Shown here: positions 42,641 to 52,552 of the stretch, one piece after another | Position numbering within the stretch: the stretch's first letter is position 1 | Layout of the letters: each line of letters starts with the position of its first letter | Assembly (NCBI RefSeq): GCF_000689395.1 | Contig: NZ_HG966617.1 | Span: 3,136,721-3,200,720, forward strand | Direction: 5' to 3' | DNA from: Candidatus Phaeomarinobacter ectocarpi | GTDB taxonomy: Bacteria; Pseudomonadota; Alphaproteobacteria; CGMCC-115125 | DNA: 64,000 nucleotides | Program-made: the position numbers and the translations under genes | Notes under the pieces: model-generated | Databases searched by the model: none | Told to the model about the DNA's origin: nothing | Seen by the model: the letters and a program-made list of their open reading frames with translations, nothing else

Positions 42641-43300
42641 ATGCAAAACGTACGAATCGCCCCATCCATCCTGTCTGCCGACTTTGCCTGTCTGGGTGAA
42701 GAGGTCCGTGCCATTGACGCTGCGGGCGCCGACTTCATCCATGTGGATGTGATGGACGGCCACTTTGTGCCCAACCTCACCATCGGGCCGATGGTGGTGA
42801 AGGCCCTGCGCGGACACTCGGACAAGGTGTTTGACGTCCACCTCATGATTTCGCCGGTGGATCCGTATGTGGAAGAATTTGCCGAAGCTGGCGCGGACAT
42901 CATCACGGTACACGCCGAAGCAGGCCCGCACATCCACCGCACATTGCAGCTCATTCGCTCACTGGGTAAGCGCCCGGGCGTCTCACTGAACCCCGGCACA
43001 CCGGCCGACGTGGTGGACATGATCATTGATGACGTCGACCTCATCCTGGTCATGAGCGTCAATCCGGGTTTCGGTGGTCAGAAGTTCATTGAAAGCCAGT
43101 TGCGCAAGATCGAAGCCCTGCGCGCCAAGATCGATGCAACCGGTCGCGACATTCGCCTCGAGGTAGATGGCGGCATCAATGCTGAAACAGCGCCACGCGT
43201 TGTTGCGGCAGGGGCCGATGTTCTCGTCGCAGGCAGCGCCACCTTTAAGGGCGGCCCGGACGCATATGCATCCAACATCAAAATGCTTCGAGGCGAATAA
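42641..43300 (+). CDS. rpe: ribulose-phosphate 3-epimerase
   Basis: This 219-residue TIM-barrel enzyme interconverts ribulose-5-phosphate and xylulose-5-phosphate in the pentose phosphate pathway. Motifs are [37 protein letters not shown] (Asp and His metal and acid residues), [33 protein letters not shown] and [28 protein letters not shown]. Length and sequence fit Rpe closely. It lies between rsmB and a heparinase-like gene on the same strand. Confidence 0.96.
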   Translation: MQNVRIAPSILSADFACLGEEVRAIDAAGADFIHVDVMDGHFVPNLTIGPMVVKALRGHSDKVFDVHLMISPVDPYVEEFAEAGADIITVHAEAGPHIHRTLQLIRSLGKRPGVSLNPGTPADVVDMIIDDVDLILVMSVNPGFGGQKFIESQLRKIEALRAKIDATGRDIRLEVDGGINAETAPRVVAAGADVLVAGSATFKGGPDAYASNIKMLRGE

Positions 43301-43355
43301 CCGGCGAGCAAAACTCACCTGAAAATGCGGCAAACACAGGAGACGGCGTAAGACA

Positions 43356-45251
43356 ATGAGCGGCCCGGCAGAACTGACCGGACATCTCGCAGCCCGCTCC
43401 CTTGGGCTTGCCACCCGAACGCTTGCCAATCTTGCTTATTCGTCCAAGCCCTACCGCCTGACTCTGGGTGGCCCGATGCCCGACGCCATCGTGCTGAACC
43501 CGCCGGAACTGCGCCCAGCCAGAACCCAGACCGGCGAACGCATTCTCAACGGTCGTTTTGATCTCGACGGCGGCACGTTAGAAAGCACGGGCCAGAACCC
43601 CTTTACCCTTCCCCCGCCATCACCCGCTTTCGCCGAAGAGCTGCATGGCTTTGGCTGGTTGCGCCATCTCGCAATTCTGCCCGGCGAGGACAAGACCGCA
43701 ACCACCCAGAAACTGGCTCAGCTATGGCTGGACAGTTGCGGCCAGTGGAACACCACAGCATGGCAGCCCCATGTGATCGCCCGTCGGCTTATTTCCTGGT
43801 CCAGCCATGGCGGAATGCTGCTTGAAAATGCCGAGCTGGTGTACCGCTCGACCCTGCTGCGCTCCATGGCATCGCAGGCCCGCCATCTGGCACGCACAGC
43901 ACGCCGCGCGCCGGATGGTCCAAAGCGGCTGACAGCGGCCATTGGCCTGACCCTGTCCGGGCTCACCCTTACCGAAGGACGCACCCGGCAGGCAAAAGGA
44001 CTTGCGGTGTTGATGCGCGAACTCGACCGTCAACTCCTTCCCGATGGCGGACATATCAGCCGCAACCCCTTGGTTCAGCTGGAGCTGCTGACAGATCTTG
44101 TGACCCTGCGCGACGCCCTCATGGCCCGCAATGTTGAAGTGCCATCGACGGTCCTGAGCGCCATCGACCGGGCCATGCCCATGCTGCGCTTCTTCCGTCA
44201 TGGAGACGGACGGTTGACCATGTTCAACGGGGCCGATGAAAGCGCCGGCGGTGCCGTGGATGCGGTCCTCGCCCGCGATGATGCCAATGGCCGGCCTTTC
44301 GGCTTTGCACCCCATTCAGGCTTTCAGCGGGCAGCAGCAGGACGCACCCTCATAGTCGTAGATGCCGGCGCACCGCCCAAACCTGCCCATGCCACCCAGG
44401 CCCATGCGGGCTGCCTGAGCTTTGAAATGAGCGCGGGACGTCATCGGCTGGTCGTCAATTGCGGCCCCAGCCACATGCATGCACAGACCGCTCAGGCGGA
44501 CCAATGGTCGGACGTTGCTCGCGCCACGGCTGCCCACTCCACAGTGACGGTGGACGACACATCATCCGCGCACATTCTTCAGGCCCGCTGGCTGCGACGG
44601 ATGCTCGGCCCCCGTCTGGTGCGCGGTCCCAAGCTCGTGGAAAGCCGACGCACGGAAGAAGAACGCGGCGTCTGGCTGGAAATGCGCCATGACGGCTACA
44701 TCCAGCGCTTTGGCCTCGAGCATGAGCGGCGGGTGTACCTTTCCGCAGACGGTGACGATTTTCGCGGCGAAGACACCCTGTTTCGCCTGCGGCCGGCCGC
44801 TGCTGCCTGGTGGGACCCGTTCAGGTTTTTCACCCATGGCGACCGCGAAGAAGATTTTACCATCCGCTTCCACCTGCACCCTGACGTCCGAGTTTCGCTC
44901 GCCCATGACGGCACCACCATTCTGGCGCTGCTGCCCAATGGCGATGGCTGGCAGTTCCGCGCCAGCGGTAACGCGGAAATGGGCCTGGAAGAATCCATCT
45001 ATATGGGCCAGCCCGGTCCGCCCCGCCGGTCCCAGCAGATCGTGGTCAGCCACCACGTCTTCCGGGACGAAGCCCACGTCAAATGGAGTTTCCGCAGGCT
45101 GACCACCAAAAATCTGGGCACTGCGGACGAATCCACGACGAAGCCTGAGCAAACCGATGCCTTTGCCCCTGAGGATGCCGACCCGGCAGTCCCGCCCATC
45201 GGTGTCCCGCCCGCTCCGGCAGATGCAGCCGAAACCCCGCAAGACGCATAG
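43356..45251 (+). CDS. heparinase II/III family protein
   Basis: This 631-residue protein carries an N-terminal alpha/alpha toroid ([30 protein letters not shown]..., residues about 90-330) and a C-terminal heparinase II/III-like beta-domain ([52 protein letters not shown]). No signal peptide is evident. The last 60 residues are Pro/Glu/Ala-rich and disordered. In Alphaproteobacteria this protein is regularly encoded between rpe and purH; a role in an envelope or extracellular polysaccharide is suspected, but the substrate is not known. Confidence 0.88.
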   Translation: MSGPAELTGHLAARSLGLATRTLANLAYSSKPYRLTLGGPMPDAIVLNPPELRPARTQTGERILNGRFDLDGGTLESTGQNPFTLPPPSPAFAEELHGFGWLRHLAILPGEDKTATTQKLAQLWLDSCGQWNTTAWQPHVIARRLISWSSHGGMLLENAELVYRSTLLRSMASQARHLARTARRAPDGPKRLTAAIGLTLSGLTLTEGRTRQAKGLAVLMRELDRQLLPDGGHISRNPLVQLELLTDLVTLRDALMARNVEVPSTVLSAIDRAMPMLRFFRHGDGRLTMFNGADESAGGAVDAVLARDDANGRPFGFAPHSGFQRAAAGRTLIVVDAGAPPKPAHATQAHAGCLSFEMSAGRHRLVVNCGPSHMHAQTAQADQWSDVARATAAHSTVTVDDTSSAHILQARWLRRMLGPRLVRGPKLVESRRTEEERGVWLEMRHDGYIQRFGLEHERRVYLSADGDDFRGEDTLFRLRPAAAAWWDPFRFFTHGDREEDFTIRFHLHPDVRVSLAHDGTTILALLPNGDGWQFRASGNAEMGLEESIYMGQPGPPRRSQQIVVSHHVFRDEAHVKWSFRRLTTKNLGTADESTTKPEQTDAFAPEDADPAVPPIGVPPAPADAAETPQDA

Positions 45252-45337
45252 CAGCTGTGGGCTTCATGCCGCCCGCCAAACGTGCTATCGCGCCCGCATT
45301 CACATATGCACCCGTCCTTCAAAGGCTTGTCTCCCTC

Positions 45338-46936
45338 ATGACCGAACACCACTCGCCCATTCGCCCTGTCCGCCGCGCCCTTTTGTCCGTATCCGACAAG
45401 ACCGGCCTGATAGACTTCGGCAAGGCACTGGCGGAACGGGGCGTGCAGCTGGTATCGACCGGCGGCACAGCCAAAGCCCTGCGGGATGCTGGGTTGGAAG
45501 TGGCGGACGTTTCCGATATCACCCAGTTCCCGGAAATGATGGATGGCCGAGTCAAGACACTTCATCCCGGCGTCCACGGCGGCCTGCTCTATGTCCGGGG
45601 CAACGCCACCCACGAGGAAGCAGCCAACAAGCACAACATCGTGCCCATCGACCTGCTGGCGGTGAATCTTTACCCGTTTGAAGAAACCATCGCTAAAGGC
45701 GCGGACTACGACACGTCGATTGAAAACATCGACATCGGCGGCCCCGCCATGATCCGCGCCGCCGCCAAGAATCATGACGGCGTGGCCGTTGTGGTGGACG
45801 CCAGCGACTACGGCGCCGTGCTGGCGGACATGGATGCCAACGACAACAAGACCAGCTTCAAGCTGCGTCAGCGCCTCGCCGCCAAGGCCTATGCGCGCAC
45901 CGCCGCTTACGACGCAGCAATCTCCAACTGGTTTGCCAACGAGATTGAAGACGACGCCCCTACCTATCGGGCCGTTGCCGGCACGCTGGCCCAGACGCTG
46001 CGCTATGGTGAGAACCCGCACCAGAATGCGGCCTTCTACACAACAGGCGACAACCGCCCCGGCGTTGCGACCGCTACCCAGCTGCAGGGCAAGGAGCTTT
46101 CCTACAACAACCTCAATGACACAGACGCGGCTTTTGAATGTGTGGCGGAGTTTGGTACAGAACAGCCGGCCGTTGCCATCATAAAGCACGCCAACCCGTG
46201 TGGTGTTGCTCTGGGTGGCTCACTGGCTGAAGCCTATGAAAAAGCATTGCGCTGCGACCCCGTCTCAGCCTTCGGCGGCATCATCGCCCTCAACGGCACA
46301 CTCGACGGCGCAACGGCTGAAAAGATTTCCGGCATCTTCACCGAAGTGATCATTGCACCAGACGCAGATGATGCGGCACGCGAGATCATCGCCAAGAAGA
46401 AAAACCTCCGCTTACTGATTACTGGTGGTCTGCCGGATCCTGAAGCCAAGGGCTTCACCGCCAAGACTGTTGCTGGTGGCATGCTCGTACAATCCCGCGA
46501 TGCAGGGCGCGTGATGCCCGCAGACCTCAAAGTGGTGACCAAGCGCGCGCCGTCGGAACAGGAAATGAGCGACCTCTTGTTTGCCTTCCGCGTTGCCAAG
46601 CACGTGAAATCAAACGCCATCATCTATGCCAAGGACAACGCCACCGTGGGCATCGGTGCCGGCCAGATGAGCCGCGTGGACTCAAGCCGCATCGCCGCCC
46701 GCAAGTCGGAAGATGCCGCCAGGGAAGCAGGCCTCACCGAGGCTCTGGCCAAGGGGTCGGTCGTCGCATCAGACGCTTTCTTCCCCTTTGCAGACGGCCT
46801 CCTGAGCGCTGCAGAAGCCGGCGCAACGGCTGTCATCCAGCCCGGCGGATCCATTCGCGATGATGAAGTGATCGCCGCAGCCGATGAAGCAGGCCTTGCC
46901 ATGGTGCTGACCGGCATGCGTCACTTCCGTCACTAG
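45338..46936 (+). CDS. purH: bifunctional AICAR formyltransferase/IMP cyclohydrolase
   Basis: This 532-residue enzyme carries out the last two steps of IMP synthesis. The ATG at 45338 gives [24 protein letters not shown]. The IMP cyclohydrolase domain (1-200) has [16 protein letters not shown] (40-55) and [12 protein letters not shown]. The formyltransferase domain has [13 protein letters not shown] and [12 protein letters not shown] with the catalytic Lys283/His284 pair. Later [15 protein letters not shown] and [14 protein letters not shown] are also typical. It is preceded by the heparinase-like gene and followed by ybjQ. Confidence 0.97.
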   Translation: MTEHHSPIRPVRRALLSVSDKTGLIDFGKALAERGVQLVSTGGTAKALRDAGLEVADVSDITQFPEMMDGRVKTLHPGVHGGLLYVRGNATHEEAANKHNIVPIDLLAVNLYPFEETIAKGADYDTSIENIDIGGPAMIRAAAKNHDGVAVVVDASDYGAVLADMDANDNKTSFKLRQRLAAKAYARTAAYDAAISNWFANEIEDDAPTYRAVAGTLAQTLRYGENPHQNAAFYTTGDNRPGVATATQLQGKELSYNNLNDTDAAFECVAEFGTEQPAVAIIKHANPCGVALGGSLAEAYEKALRCDPVSAFGGIIALNGTLDGATAEKISGIFTEVIIAPDADDAAREIIAKKKNLRLLITGGLPDPEAKGFTAKTVAGGMLVQSRDAGRVMPADLKVVTKRAPSEQEMSDLLFAFRVAKHVKSNAIIYAKDNATVGIGAGQMSRVDSSRIAARKSEDAAREAGLTEALAKGSVVASDAFFPFADGLLSAAEAGATAVIQPGGSIRDDEVIAAADEAGLAMVLTGMRHFRH

Positions 46937-46956
46937 AAAACACGGGAGCTTCCATC

Positions 46957-47277
46957 ATGCTTGTCACAACCACCAACAGCATCGAAGGCCGCAGGATCAC
47001 CGAGTACAAAGGTCTTGTTGCCGGTGAAGCAGTGACCGGCGCCAACGTGGTCCGCGATATCTTTGCTGGTCTGCGAGACTTCTTCGGCGGGCGCTCAGGC
47101 TCCTATGAAAAAGTGTTCCGCTCCAGCCGTGAAGCCGCCATTGAAGATATGGTCGCCAATGCGCAGGCCATGGGTGCCAATGCAGTCCTGGGCGTGGACA
47201 TAGACTACGAGTCAGTCGGCGCCAAGGGGTCGATCCTCATGGCCACCGCGTGCGGCACAGCGGTTGTGATTGAATAG
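46957..47277 (+). CDS. ybjQ: YbjQ (UPF0145) family protein
   Basis: This 106-residue protein is a homologue of E. coli YbjQ: MLVTTTNSIEGRRITEYKGLVAGEAVTGANVVRDIFAGLRDFFGGRSGSYE and ANAQAMGANAVLGVDIDYESVGAKGSILMATACGTAVVIE. Family proteins form pentamers and have been linked to metal binding, but their function is not settled. It follows purH by 20 bases on the same strand and is convergent with the first MFS gene, three bases away. Confidence 0.93.
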   Translation: MLVTTTNSIEGRRITEYKGLVAGEAVTGANVVRDIFAGLRDFFGGRSGSYEKVFRSSREAAIEDMVANAQAMGANAVLGVDIDYESVGAKGSILMATACGTAVVIE

Positions 47278-47280
47278 CCC

Positions 47281-48711
47281 CTAGGCGTGAAGCCCTTCTG
47301 ATCGCTCTTCCTTGACGAAGAACATCAACGCCAGACCGGCCAGCAGAAACACGAGCACGATGGACAGACCCAGCCGCTGATTGCCGGTGGCCTGGGTCAC
47401 GATCCCGATGGTGAGCGGCGCAAGGAACGTCGTTGCCTTGCCCGCCAATGCATAAAGCCCGAAGAATTCAGCCATCATGTCGCGCGGCGCAAGACGCGCC
47501 AGCATGGTGCGGCTTGAGGCAAGGGCCGGGCCAACGCCAAGCCCGAACAGACAGGCGATGACAAGAAACGCGATTTCACCCGCGCTTGAGAAGGGCGCAG
47601 CCCCTTCCGCGCGCGGCGCGACTTCAAGGACAAAGAACATCGTGTCGCTGTCCACAGAGACAAGCGCCACGGAGGTCAGGATCACGACCAGCAACGCACC
47701 AACGATTGTGCGCTTGCTGCCAATCCGCGCATCAATGACGCCCCCGAGAAAACCGCCAAGGGCCGAAAACAGCGTGACGACAATCCCGAACACGGCCAGT
47801 TCCAGGGCGCTCCAGCCGAACAGTGCACCCGCGATAATGCCGCCGAACATAAAGACTGCCGTGCAGCCATCGTAGTAGAGCATCCGGGCGATGAGATAGA
47901 GCCCGATATTGCGGAAATGACGAAGCCGCCGAAACGTTTCACGCAGCTGACGGATGCCCTGTCGCGCAGCGGCCCCGCGCTTGAGACCCGTCTTTGGCTG
48001 ATCCGGCGTCAGTAAAAACAGCGGCAGCATGAACACCAGGAACCACAGGCCTGCCAGCGGTCCGACGATGCGCTCGTCTTCATAGGCAGACCTGTCCAAC
48101 CCCAGCAGCGGCGCATCAGGAATGAAAGAGGCTTCAATGTTGCCGGGCAGCTGAAACGCAAACAGCACGATGGCCAGGGCAAAGATGCCTGCCACCTGCG
48201 CAATGCCGTAGCCAACCCCGGACAAAAGCGCCATGCGCCGTTCGGTCGAGATGTTTGGCAGCATGGCGTTGGCGAATGTCGTGACGAACTCAGCAGAGAT
48301 CGACGCCACAATGACGAGCGCCATGATCGGCAACAATGCACCGCCGGGTTCTGCAATCCACAAACCGACACAGCCGAACGAGACACCCAGCAGGAAGAAC
48401 CCGATGAACGGTTTGCGCGGGCCTGCGGCATCCGCCATGGCCCCGAGAATGGGGGACATGAGCGCGATGGCAATGCCCGCAATCGCTTGGGTGTAGCCCC
48501 AATAGGCTTGACCGTCGGCGGCGTCACCCTGGAAGAAGACATTGGCGAAATAGTTTGAGAAAAGGAAAATCGTGATCAGCGAGAAGTAGGGCTGGTTGGC
48601 CCACTCATACATCAGCCACCCGACCTGACCACCGGTGTGGTTGGACGGTTCGCCATGGGACGCTGTTTGTGTCGCCGTGTCCTCTTCGCCGCGTGGCCAG
48701 CCTTCGCTCAT
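47281..48711 (-). CDS. MFS transporter, UMF1/Atg22-like (copy 1 of 3)
   Basis: This 476-residue protein has 12 membrane helices (about 30-455). The family opening GGQVGWLMYEWANQPYFSLITIFLFSNYFA and the later AIAGIAIALMSPILGAMADAAGPRKPFIGFFLLG correspond to the paralogues next to it. UMF1/Atg22 relatives include amino-acid effluxers and other permeases; the substrate is unknown. The ATG is three bases from the stop of the second copy, so the copies are co-transcribed. Confidence 0.88.
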   Translation of the reverse strand: MSEGWPRGEEDTATQTASHGEPSNHTGGQVGWLMYEWANQPYFSLITIFLFSNYFANVFFQGDAADGQAYWGYTQAIAGIAIALMSPILGAMADAAGPRKPFIGFFLLGVSFGCVGLWIAEPGGALLPIMALVIVASISAEFVTTFANAMLPNISTERRMALLSGVGYGIAQVAGIFALAIVLFAFQLPGNIEASFIPDAPLLGLDRSAYEDERIVGPLAGLWFLVFMLPLFLLTPDQPKTGLKRGAAARQGIRQLRETFRRLRHFRNIGLYLIARMLYYDGCTAVFMFGGIIAGALFGWSALELAVFGIVVTLFSALGGFLGGVIDARIGSKRTIVGALLVVILTSVALVSVDSDTMFFVLEVAPRAEGAAPFSSAGEIAFLVIACLFGLGVGPALASSRTMLARLAPRDMMAEFFGLYALAGKATTFLAPLTIGIVTQATGNQRLGLSIVLVFLLAGLALMFFVKEERSEGLHA

Positions 48712-48714
48712 GTC

Positions 48715-50190
48715 CTAATGGTCTCCATCGGCACGCTCGGCGCGCGTCTCGTTGACGAAGATCATGACGGCCATACCCGCCAAGAGCAGGAGCAGAATGG
48801 AAGCAAAGCCCGCCCGCTGACTGTCGAACATGTCTGTCGAGATGCCCACGAGGATAGGCGCAACGAATGCCGTTGCCGTGCCCGACAGCGCATACAGACC
48901 AAAGAACTCAGTCATCATTTTTGCCGGAGCAATGCGCGCCAGCATTGTGCGCGAATTGGCGTAGGCCGCCGTGATGAAAATCGCGATGATGATCACCACG
49001 CACAAATAGAGAAGTTCCGGCAGCGTCTTGAAGAACGGCAACGACCAGATGGGGCCGGTGCTTTCATACGGCTGGAAGAAGAGTTCGTTTGGCGTGATCG
49101 AAACCGCAAGCAGCAGACCAACTGTCGTACCGCCGATTGACGTCATGATCGCGATCTTCGAGCCGAACGTATCATCGAGCCAGCCACCGATCAGGCCACC
49201 CAGCACCGCGAAGACTGACAGGATGATGCCATAGACCAGCATGTCCAGTGTGCCCCAGCCAAACACGCCGGCAGCATAGACACCGCCGAAGATCAGCACA
49301 GCGGTCTTGCCGTCATTGTAGAGCATGCGCGCACCCAGATAGGTGGCGACATTGCGGTAGTGCTTGAGCCGCATGACCGTCTGCACCACGCGCCGCACAC
49401 CCTTCTGCATGGCTTCCCACGCACCGATGGTGTTCTTGGCAGCGTCGGGCGTGAACAGGAACAAAGGCAGCGAGAAGGCCGCAAGCCACATCCCGGCCAC
49501 GGGGCCGGAAATGCGGCTGTCCTGGAACAGCGACTGGTCGAGGCCGAAAAGCGGTGTATCGGGAATAAAGCTCCACGGCACATTGCCGGGCAGCGTGAAG
49601 AACACGAGCATGAAAATCAGGATCAGCAGGCCGCCGAGATTGCCCAGCGCGAGGCCCAGTCCCGACAGAAACCCGATGCGCGAATGCGGCGCGATGGAGG
49701 GCAGCATGGAATTGTGAAACACCGCCGAAAACTCATAGGCGATGGTGATCGTCACAATGCAAAGCGCCACGCCCCAGATGCCAATGCCGCCATCACCGGG
49801 CAGGGCAAACCACAGAGCAATCATTGCAGGCACCATCACCAGCGTGAACGCAATGATCCAGGGCTTGCGCGTGCCACCAAGGTCCGCAATGGCACCAAGG
49901 AATGGAGCAAGAATGGCGATCGCCGCCCCGGCAAAGCCATTGATATAGCCCCAGATCGCCTGTCCCTGAACCGGGTCACCGACCACATGGTTGGAGAAGT
50001 AAGGCGCAAACACATAGATGGTGATCAGCAGGACATACGGGTTGCGTGCCCATTCAAAGATCGCCCAGGAAATCTGACCACGTTTGTCAGCAGGCGTGCC
50101 GCCATCAGCGGCCTGTGTGTCAGGCCCAGGGTTATCCACGCCAGCGGGTGTGGACGGGGTGATGGGAATTTCGGTGACGTCTTGTGACAA
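48715..50190 (-). CDS. MFS transporter, UMF1/Atg22-like (copy 2 of 3)
   Basis: This 491-residue protein begins at a TTG (50190), the only reasonable start in frame; the binding site GGGAGG is about ten bases upstream. It shares RGQISWAIFEWARNPYVLLITIYVFAPYFSNHVVGDPVQGQAIWGYINGFAGAAIAILAPFLGAIAD with the neighbours. Twelve helices fit the MFS fold. It is the middle copy of a three-gene array. Substrate unknown. Confidence 0.88.
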   Translation of the reverse strand: MSQDVTEIPITPSTPAGVDNPGPDTQAADGGTPADKRGQISWAIFEWARNPYVLLITIYVFAPYFSNHVVGDPVQGQAIWGYINGFAGAAIAILAPFLGAIADLGGTRKPWIIAFTLVMVPAMIALWFALPGDGGIGIWGVALCIVTITIAYEFSAVFHNSMLPSIAPHSRIGFLSGLGLALGNLGGLLILIFMLVFFTLPGNVPWSFIPDTPLFGLDQSLFQDSRISGPVAGMWLAAFSLPLFLFTPDAAKNTIGAWEAMQKGVRRVVQTVMRLKHYRNVATYLGARMLYNDGKTAVLIFGGVYAAGVFGWGTLDMLVYGIILSVFAVLGGLIGGWLDDTFGSKIAIMTSIGGTTVGLLLAVSITPNELFFQPYESTGPIWSLPFFKTLPELLYLCVVIIIAIFITAAYANSRTMLARIAPAKMMTEFFGLYALSGTATAFVAPILVGISTDMFDSQRAGFASILLLLLAGMAVMIFVNETRAERADGDH

Positions 50191-50264
50191 ACCTTGTGTG
50201 CCTCCCGGCGAGTGGGCCGCGGTTGACCCGGGTCCCGCTTATGTCGTGTTGGGGTGTGGGGAAC

Positions 50265-51692
50265 TCAATCGCTGATAGCTTCTTCCCGGCGTTCTGCGAC
50301 CCCGAAGAGCAGCATAAAGCCAACAACCAGAAAGGCTACAATCACAGCCAGGCCCGCGCGCTGGCTGTCGTATGCCAGTGTCGCCCAGGCGATGGCCAGC
50401 GGCGCCAGAAAGGCAGTGGCCTTGCCCGACAGCGCATAGAGACCGAAGAATTCCGTCATCATGCTCGGCGGCGCCATGCGGGCCAGCATCGTGCGGCTTG
50501 CCGCCTGCGCCGGGCCACCTGAAATGCCGATGAGAATACCGAACACCAGATAGATCTGTTCCCCGATGCTGGAGAACGGTGCCGCGCCGGGCTGTGGTGG
50601 GTCTACAGGAACTGTAAAAAAGATCGTGTCCGGACCAATCGAGGCAGAACCGATGGTGGCAACGATCAACCCCAAAACAGAAATCTGGATGGTGCGCTTG
50701 GACCCAATCTTGTCATCGAGCCAGCCACCAAGAAACGCACCGGCGGCTGCAAAGATCGACAGGATGATCCCGAACAGACCAAGCGTCATGATCTCCCAGC
50801 CAAAAATGCCTGCCGCATAAATGCCGCCAAACGCGAAGATGGCGGACAGGCCATCGAAGTAGAGCATGCGGGAAAACAGATAGAGCGCGATGTTGCGGAA
50901 GCGGCGCAGGTGACCCAGCGTGGTCTTGAGCTGCACAAGGCCCTGGCGCACCGCTGCGCCCGGCCGCACGCCCGTCGCTGGCGCATCCGGCGTGAACACA
51001 AAAAGCGGGATCACAAAGATCGCAAACCACATGGCGACCATGGGTCCTGAAAACCTGTCCGCCTCGGACATGGCCGGATCCAGGTCAAACAGGGGCGGCT
51101 GCCCCAGCATGGTGAGCCCGGTCTCGCGGTCGGCTGCCAGAAAGAACAGCACGATGATCAGTGCCAGGAGGCCACCCACATAGCCGATGCCCCAGCCAAA
51201 GCCGGACAACGTGCCCATGCGCCCGGATGACACAAGCGACGGCAACATGGCGTTGTTGAAAACGACGGCAATTTCCATGGCGATGGCCGCGCACGCAACC
51301 GCCACCATGATGGGCACGGGGTTGATCGCCCCTTCCCCGGGCAGGGCAAACCACAGGCAGGAAACCGCGACGCAAAAACCGACGCCGCACGCGGCAAGCC
51401 ATGGCTTGCGGCGACCGGTCTGATCCGCGATCGACCCGACGATAGGAGAGATGAAGGCAATGGCCAGCCCGGCATAGCCAAGTGCCTGACCCCACAGCGC
51501 CTGACCCAGCGTCGCGTCACCCACATAGGTGGCCGCAAAGTAGGGAGCAAAAATGAAAGTGGTGATAAGAGCGAAATAGGGCTGGTTTGCCCAGTCGAAC
51601 AATGCCCAGGAGACCTGCCCGCGACGCGGCGCAACCGGCCCGCCAATGGCACTTGTGACGCTTGGTGCGGCAGCGCCCGTTTCTACACTCAT
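50265..51692 (-). CDS. MFS transporter, UMF1/Atg22-like (copy 3 of 3)
   Basis: This 475-residue protein is taken from the ATG at 51692 (MSVETGAAAPSVTSA) because GGGGG lies six bases upstream; ATG at 51698 is also possible. It has RGQVSWALFDWANQPYFALITTFIFAPYFAATYV and LGYAGLAIAFISPIVGSIADQTGRRKPWLAACG, closely like the other two copies. The gene is next to a TetR regulator transcribed in the same direction, so the array may be under its control. Confidence 0.88.
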   Translation of the reverse strand: MSVETGAAAPSVTSAIGGPVAPRRGQVSWALFDWANQPYFALITTFIFAPYFAATYVGDATLGQALWGQALGYAGLAIAFISPIVGSIADQTGRRKPWLAACGVGFCVAVSCLWFALPGEGAINPVPIMVAVACAAIAMEIAVVFNNAMLPSLVSSGRMGTLSGFGWGIGYVGGLLALIIVLFFLAADRETGLTMLGQPPLFDLDPAMSEADRFSGPMVAMWFAIFVIPLFVFTPDAPATGVRPGAAVRQGLVQLKTTLGHLRRFRNIALYLFSRMLYFDGLSAIFAFGGIYAAGIFGWEIMTLGLFGIILSIFAAAGAFLGGWLDDKIGSKRTIQISVLGLIVATIGSASIGPDTIFFTVPVDPPQPGAAPFSSIGEQIYLVFGILIGISGGPAQAASRTMLARMAPPSMMTEFFGLYALSGKATAFLAPLAIAWATLAYDSQRAGLAVIVAFLVVGFMLLFGVAERREEAISD

Positions 51693-51758
51693 ACTCATCC
51701 CCCTGAACCCGGTGGGGACTCTAGCAGGCGTATGTGACGGGTCCACCCTGTTGACGCA

Positions 51759-52397
51759 TCATTGATCGGCAACCGCCGTGCGAAGCTCCATCGCATCCAC
51801 AAGAAGGCCGAGCGTGGTCAGCGCCCGCGTCTTCCAGTCGCTCATATCCACAAGGCCGGACACTTCGTGCTGACGCAGGCTGACATAGCCATGCAGCAGT
51901 GCCCATGTCTGCACGGCAGCGTCTTGCTTCTCCTTGTGGGTGGCCGTATCAGGCAGCAGCTTGGCCACATGGCGCAACATCGTGTTGAAGGCCTTGGCAC
52001 CGACCAGTTCGGCATCATGGGACGGCACAAACTCCGCGTCCCGTTCGCCGAAGATCAGCCGGTAGTGGGCGGCGTGGCCTTCAGCCATGTCGAGATATTG
52101 CCGCGAGGCCCGCATGATAGTGTCCCGGGCGGAGAGATCAGCATCGGCAACAGTCATGCTCTCGATGACCATTTTGAATCCCTCGATGTACAGCGCATCC
52201 AGAATGCCCTGTTTGCCCTGGAAGTGGCTGTAGATGCCGATGGTGGACGTCCCGGCCCTGGCCGCAATGGCACGGACGCTGAGCGACTGGATGCCGCCTT
52301 CAAGAAAAATGTCAGACGCCGCTGCCAGAATATTGGCCTTGGCATTGTCTGGATTTTGAGACCTGGCCTCAGTTTTTCGTGCTGTTTTGCCGCTCAT
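51759..52397 (-). CDS. TetR family transcriptional regulator
   Basis: This 212-residue regulator starts at the ATG at 52397. Its helix-turn-helix is ANILAAASDIFLEGGIQSLSVRAIAARAGTSTIGIYSHFQGKQGILDALYIEGF (residues about 20-73). The C-terminal part is helical, with FNTMLRHVAKLLPDTATHKEKQDAAVQTWALLHGYVSL. Two palindromes ATAAC-N3-GTTAT lie in its divergent promoter region. It is 66 bases upstream of the third MFS gene on the same strand, and divergent from the flavoprotein gene, so both sides are candidate targets. Confidence 0.9.
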   Translation of the reverse strand: MSGKTARKTEARSQNPDNAKANILAAASDIFLEGGIQSLSVRAIAARAGTSTIGIYSHFQGKQGILDALYIEGFKMVIESMTVADADLSARDTIMRASRQYLDMAEGHAAHYRLIFGERDAEFVPSHDAELVGAKAFNTMLRHVAKLLPDTATHKEKQDAAVQTWALLHGYVSLRQHEVSGLVDMSDWKTRALTTLGLLVDAMELRTAVADQ

Positions 52398-52441
52398 GAA
52401 AAGCATCGTTCTTGAAAATGGGAGATAGCGCTTGACACACC

Positions 52442-52485
52442 ATAACACTGTTATTAGAAATCCGCCCAGAACATAACAGCGTTAT
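52442..52485. promoter_or_regulatory. twin palindromic operators, ATAAC-N3-GTTAT
   Basis: Site 1 ATAACACTGTTAT (52442-52454) and site 2 ATAACAGCGTTAT (52473-52485) share the arms ATAAC and GTTAT around three bases. Their centres are 31 bp apart, about three helical turns, so dimers would sit on the same face of DNA. They lie between the divergent TetR gene (start 52397) and flavoprotein gene (start 52553). A TTGACA hexamer sits at 52432-52437 on the plus strand, consistent with repression of that promoter. Confidence 0.65.
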
Positions 52486-52552
52486 ATCAAAGATCAAACC
52501 GAAATCTCCTGATCCCCGCTAGGGCTGACAGACATCACAAGGGTGAAAGTTC

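Noticed and set aside
44999-46189. Long open frame (396 codons) on the minus strand
   Set aside because: It is antisense to the heparinase-like and purH genes, has no family signature, and such frames are common in GC-rich DNA.
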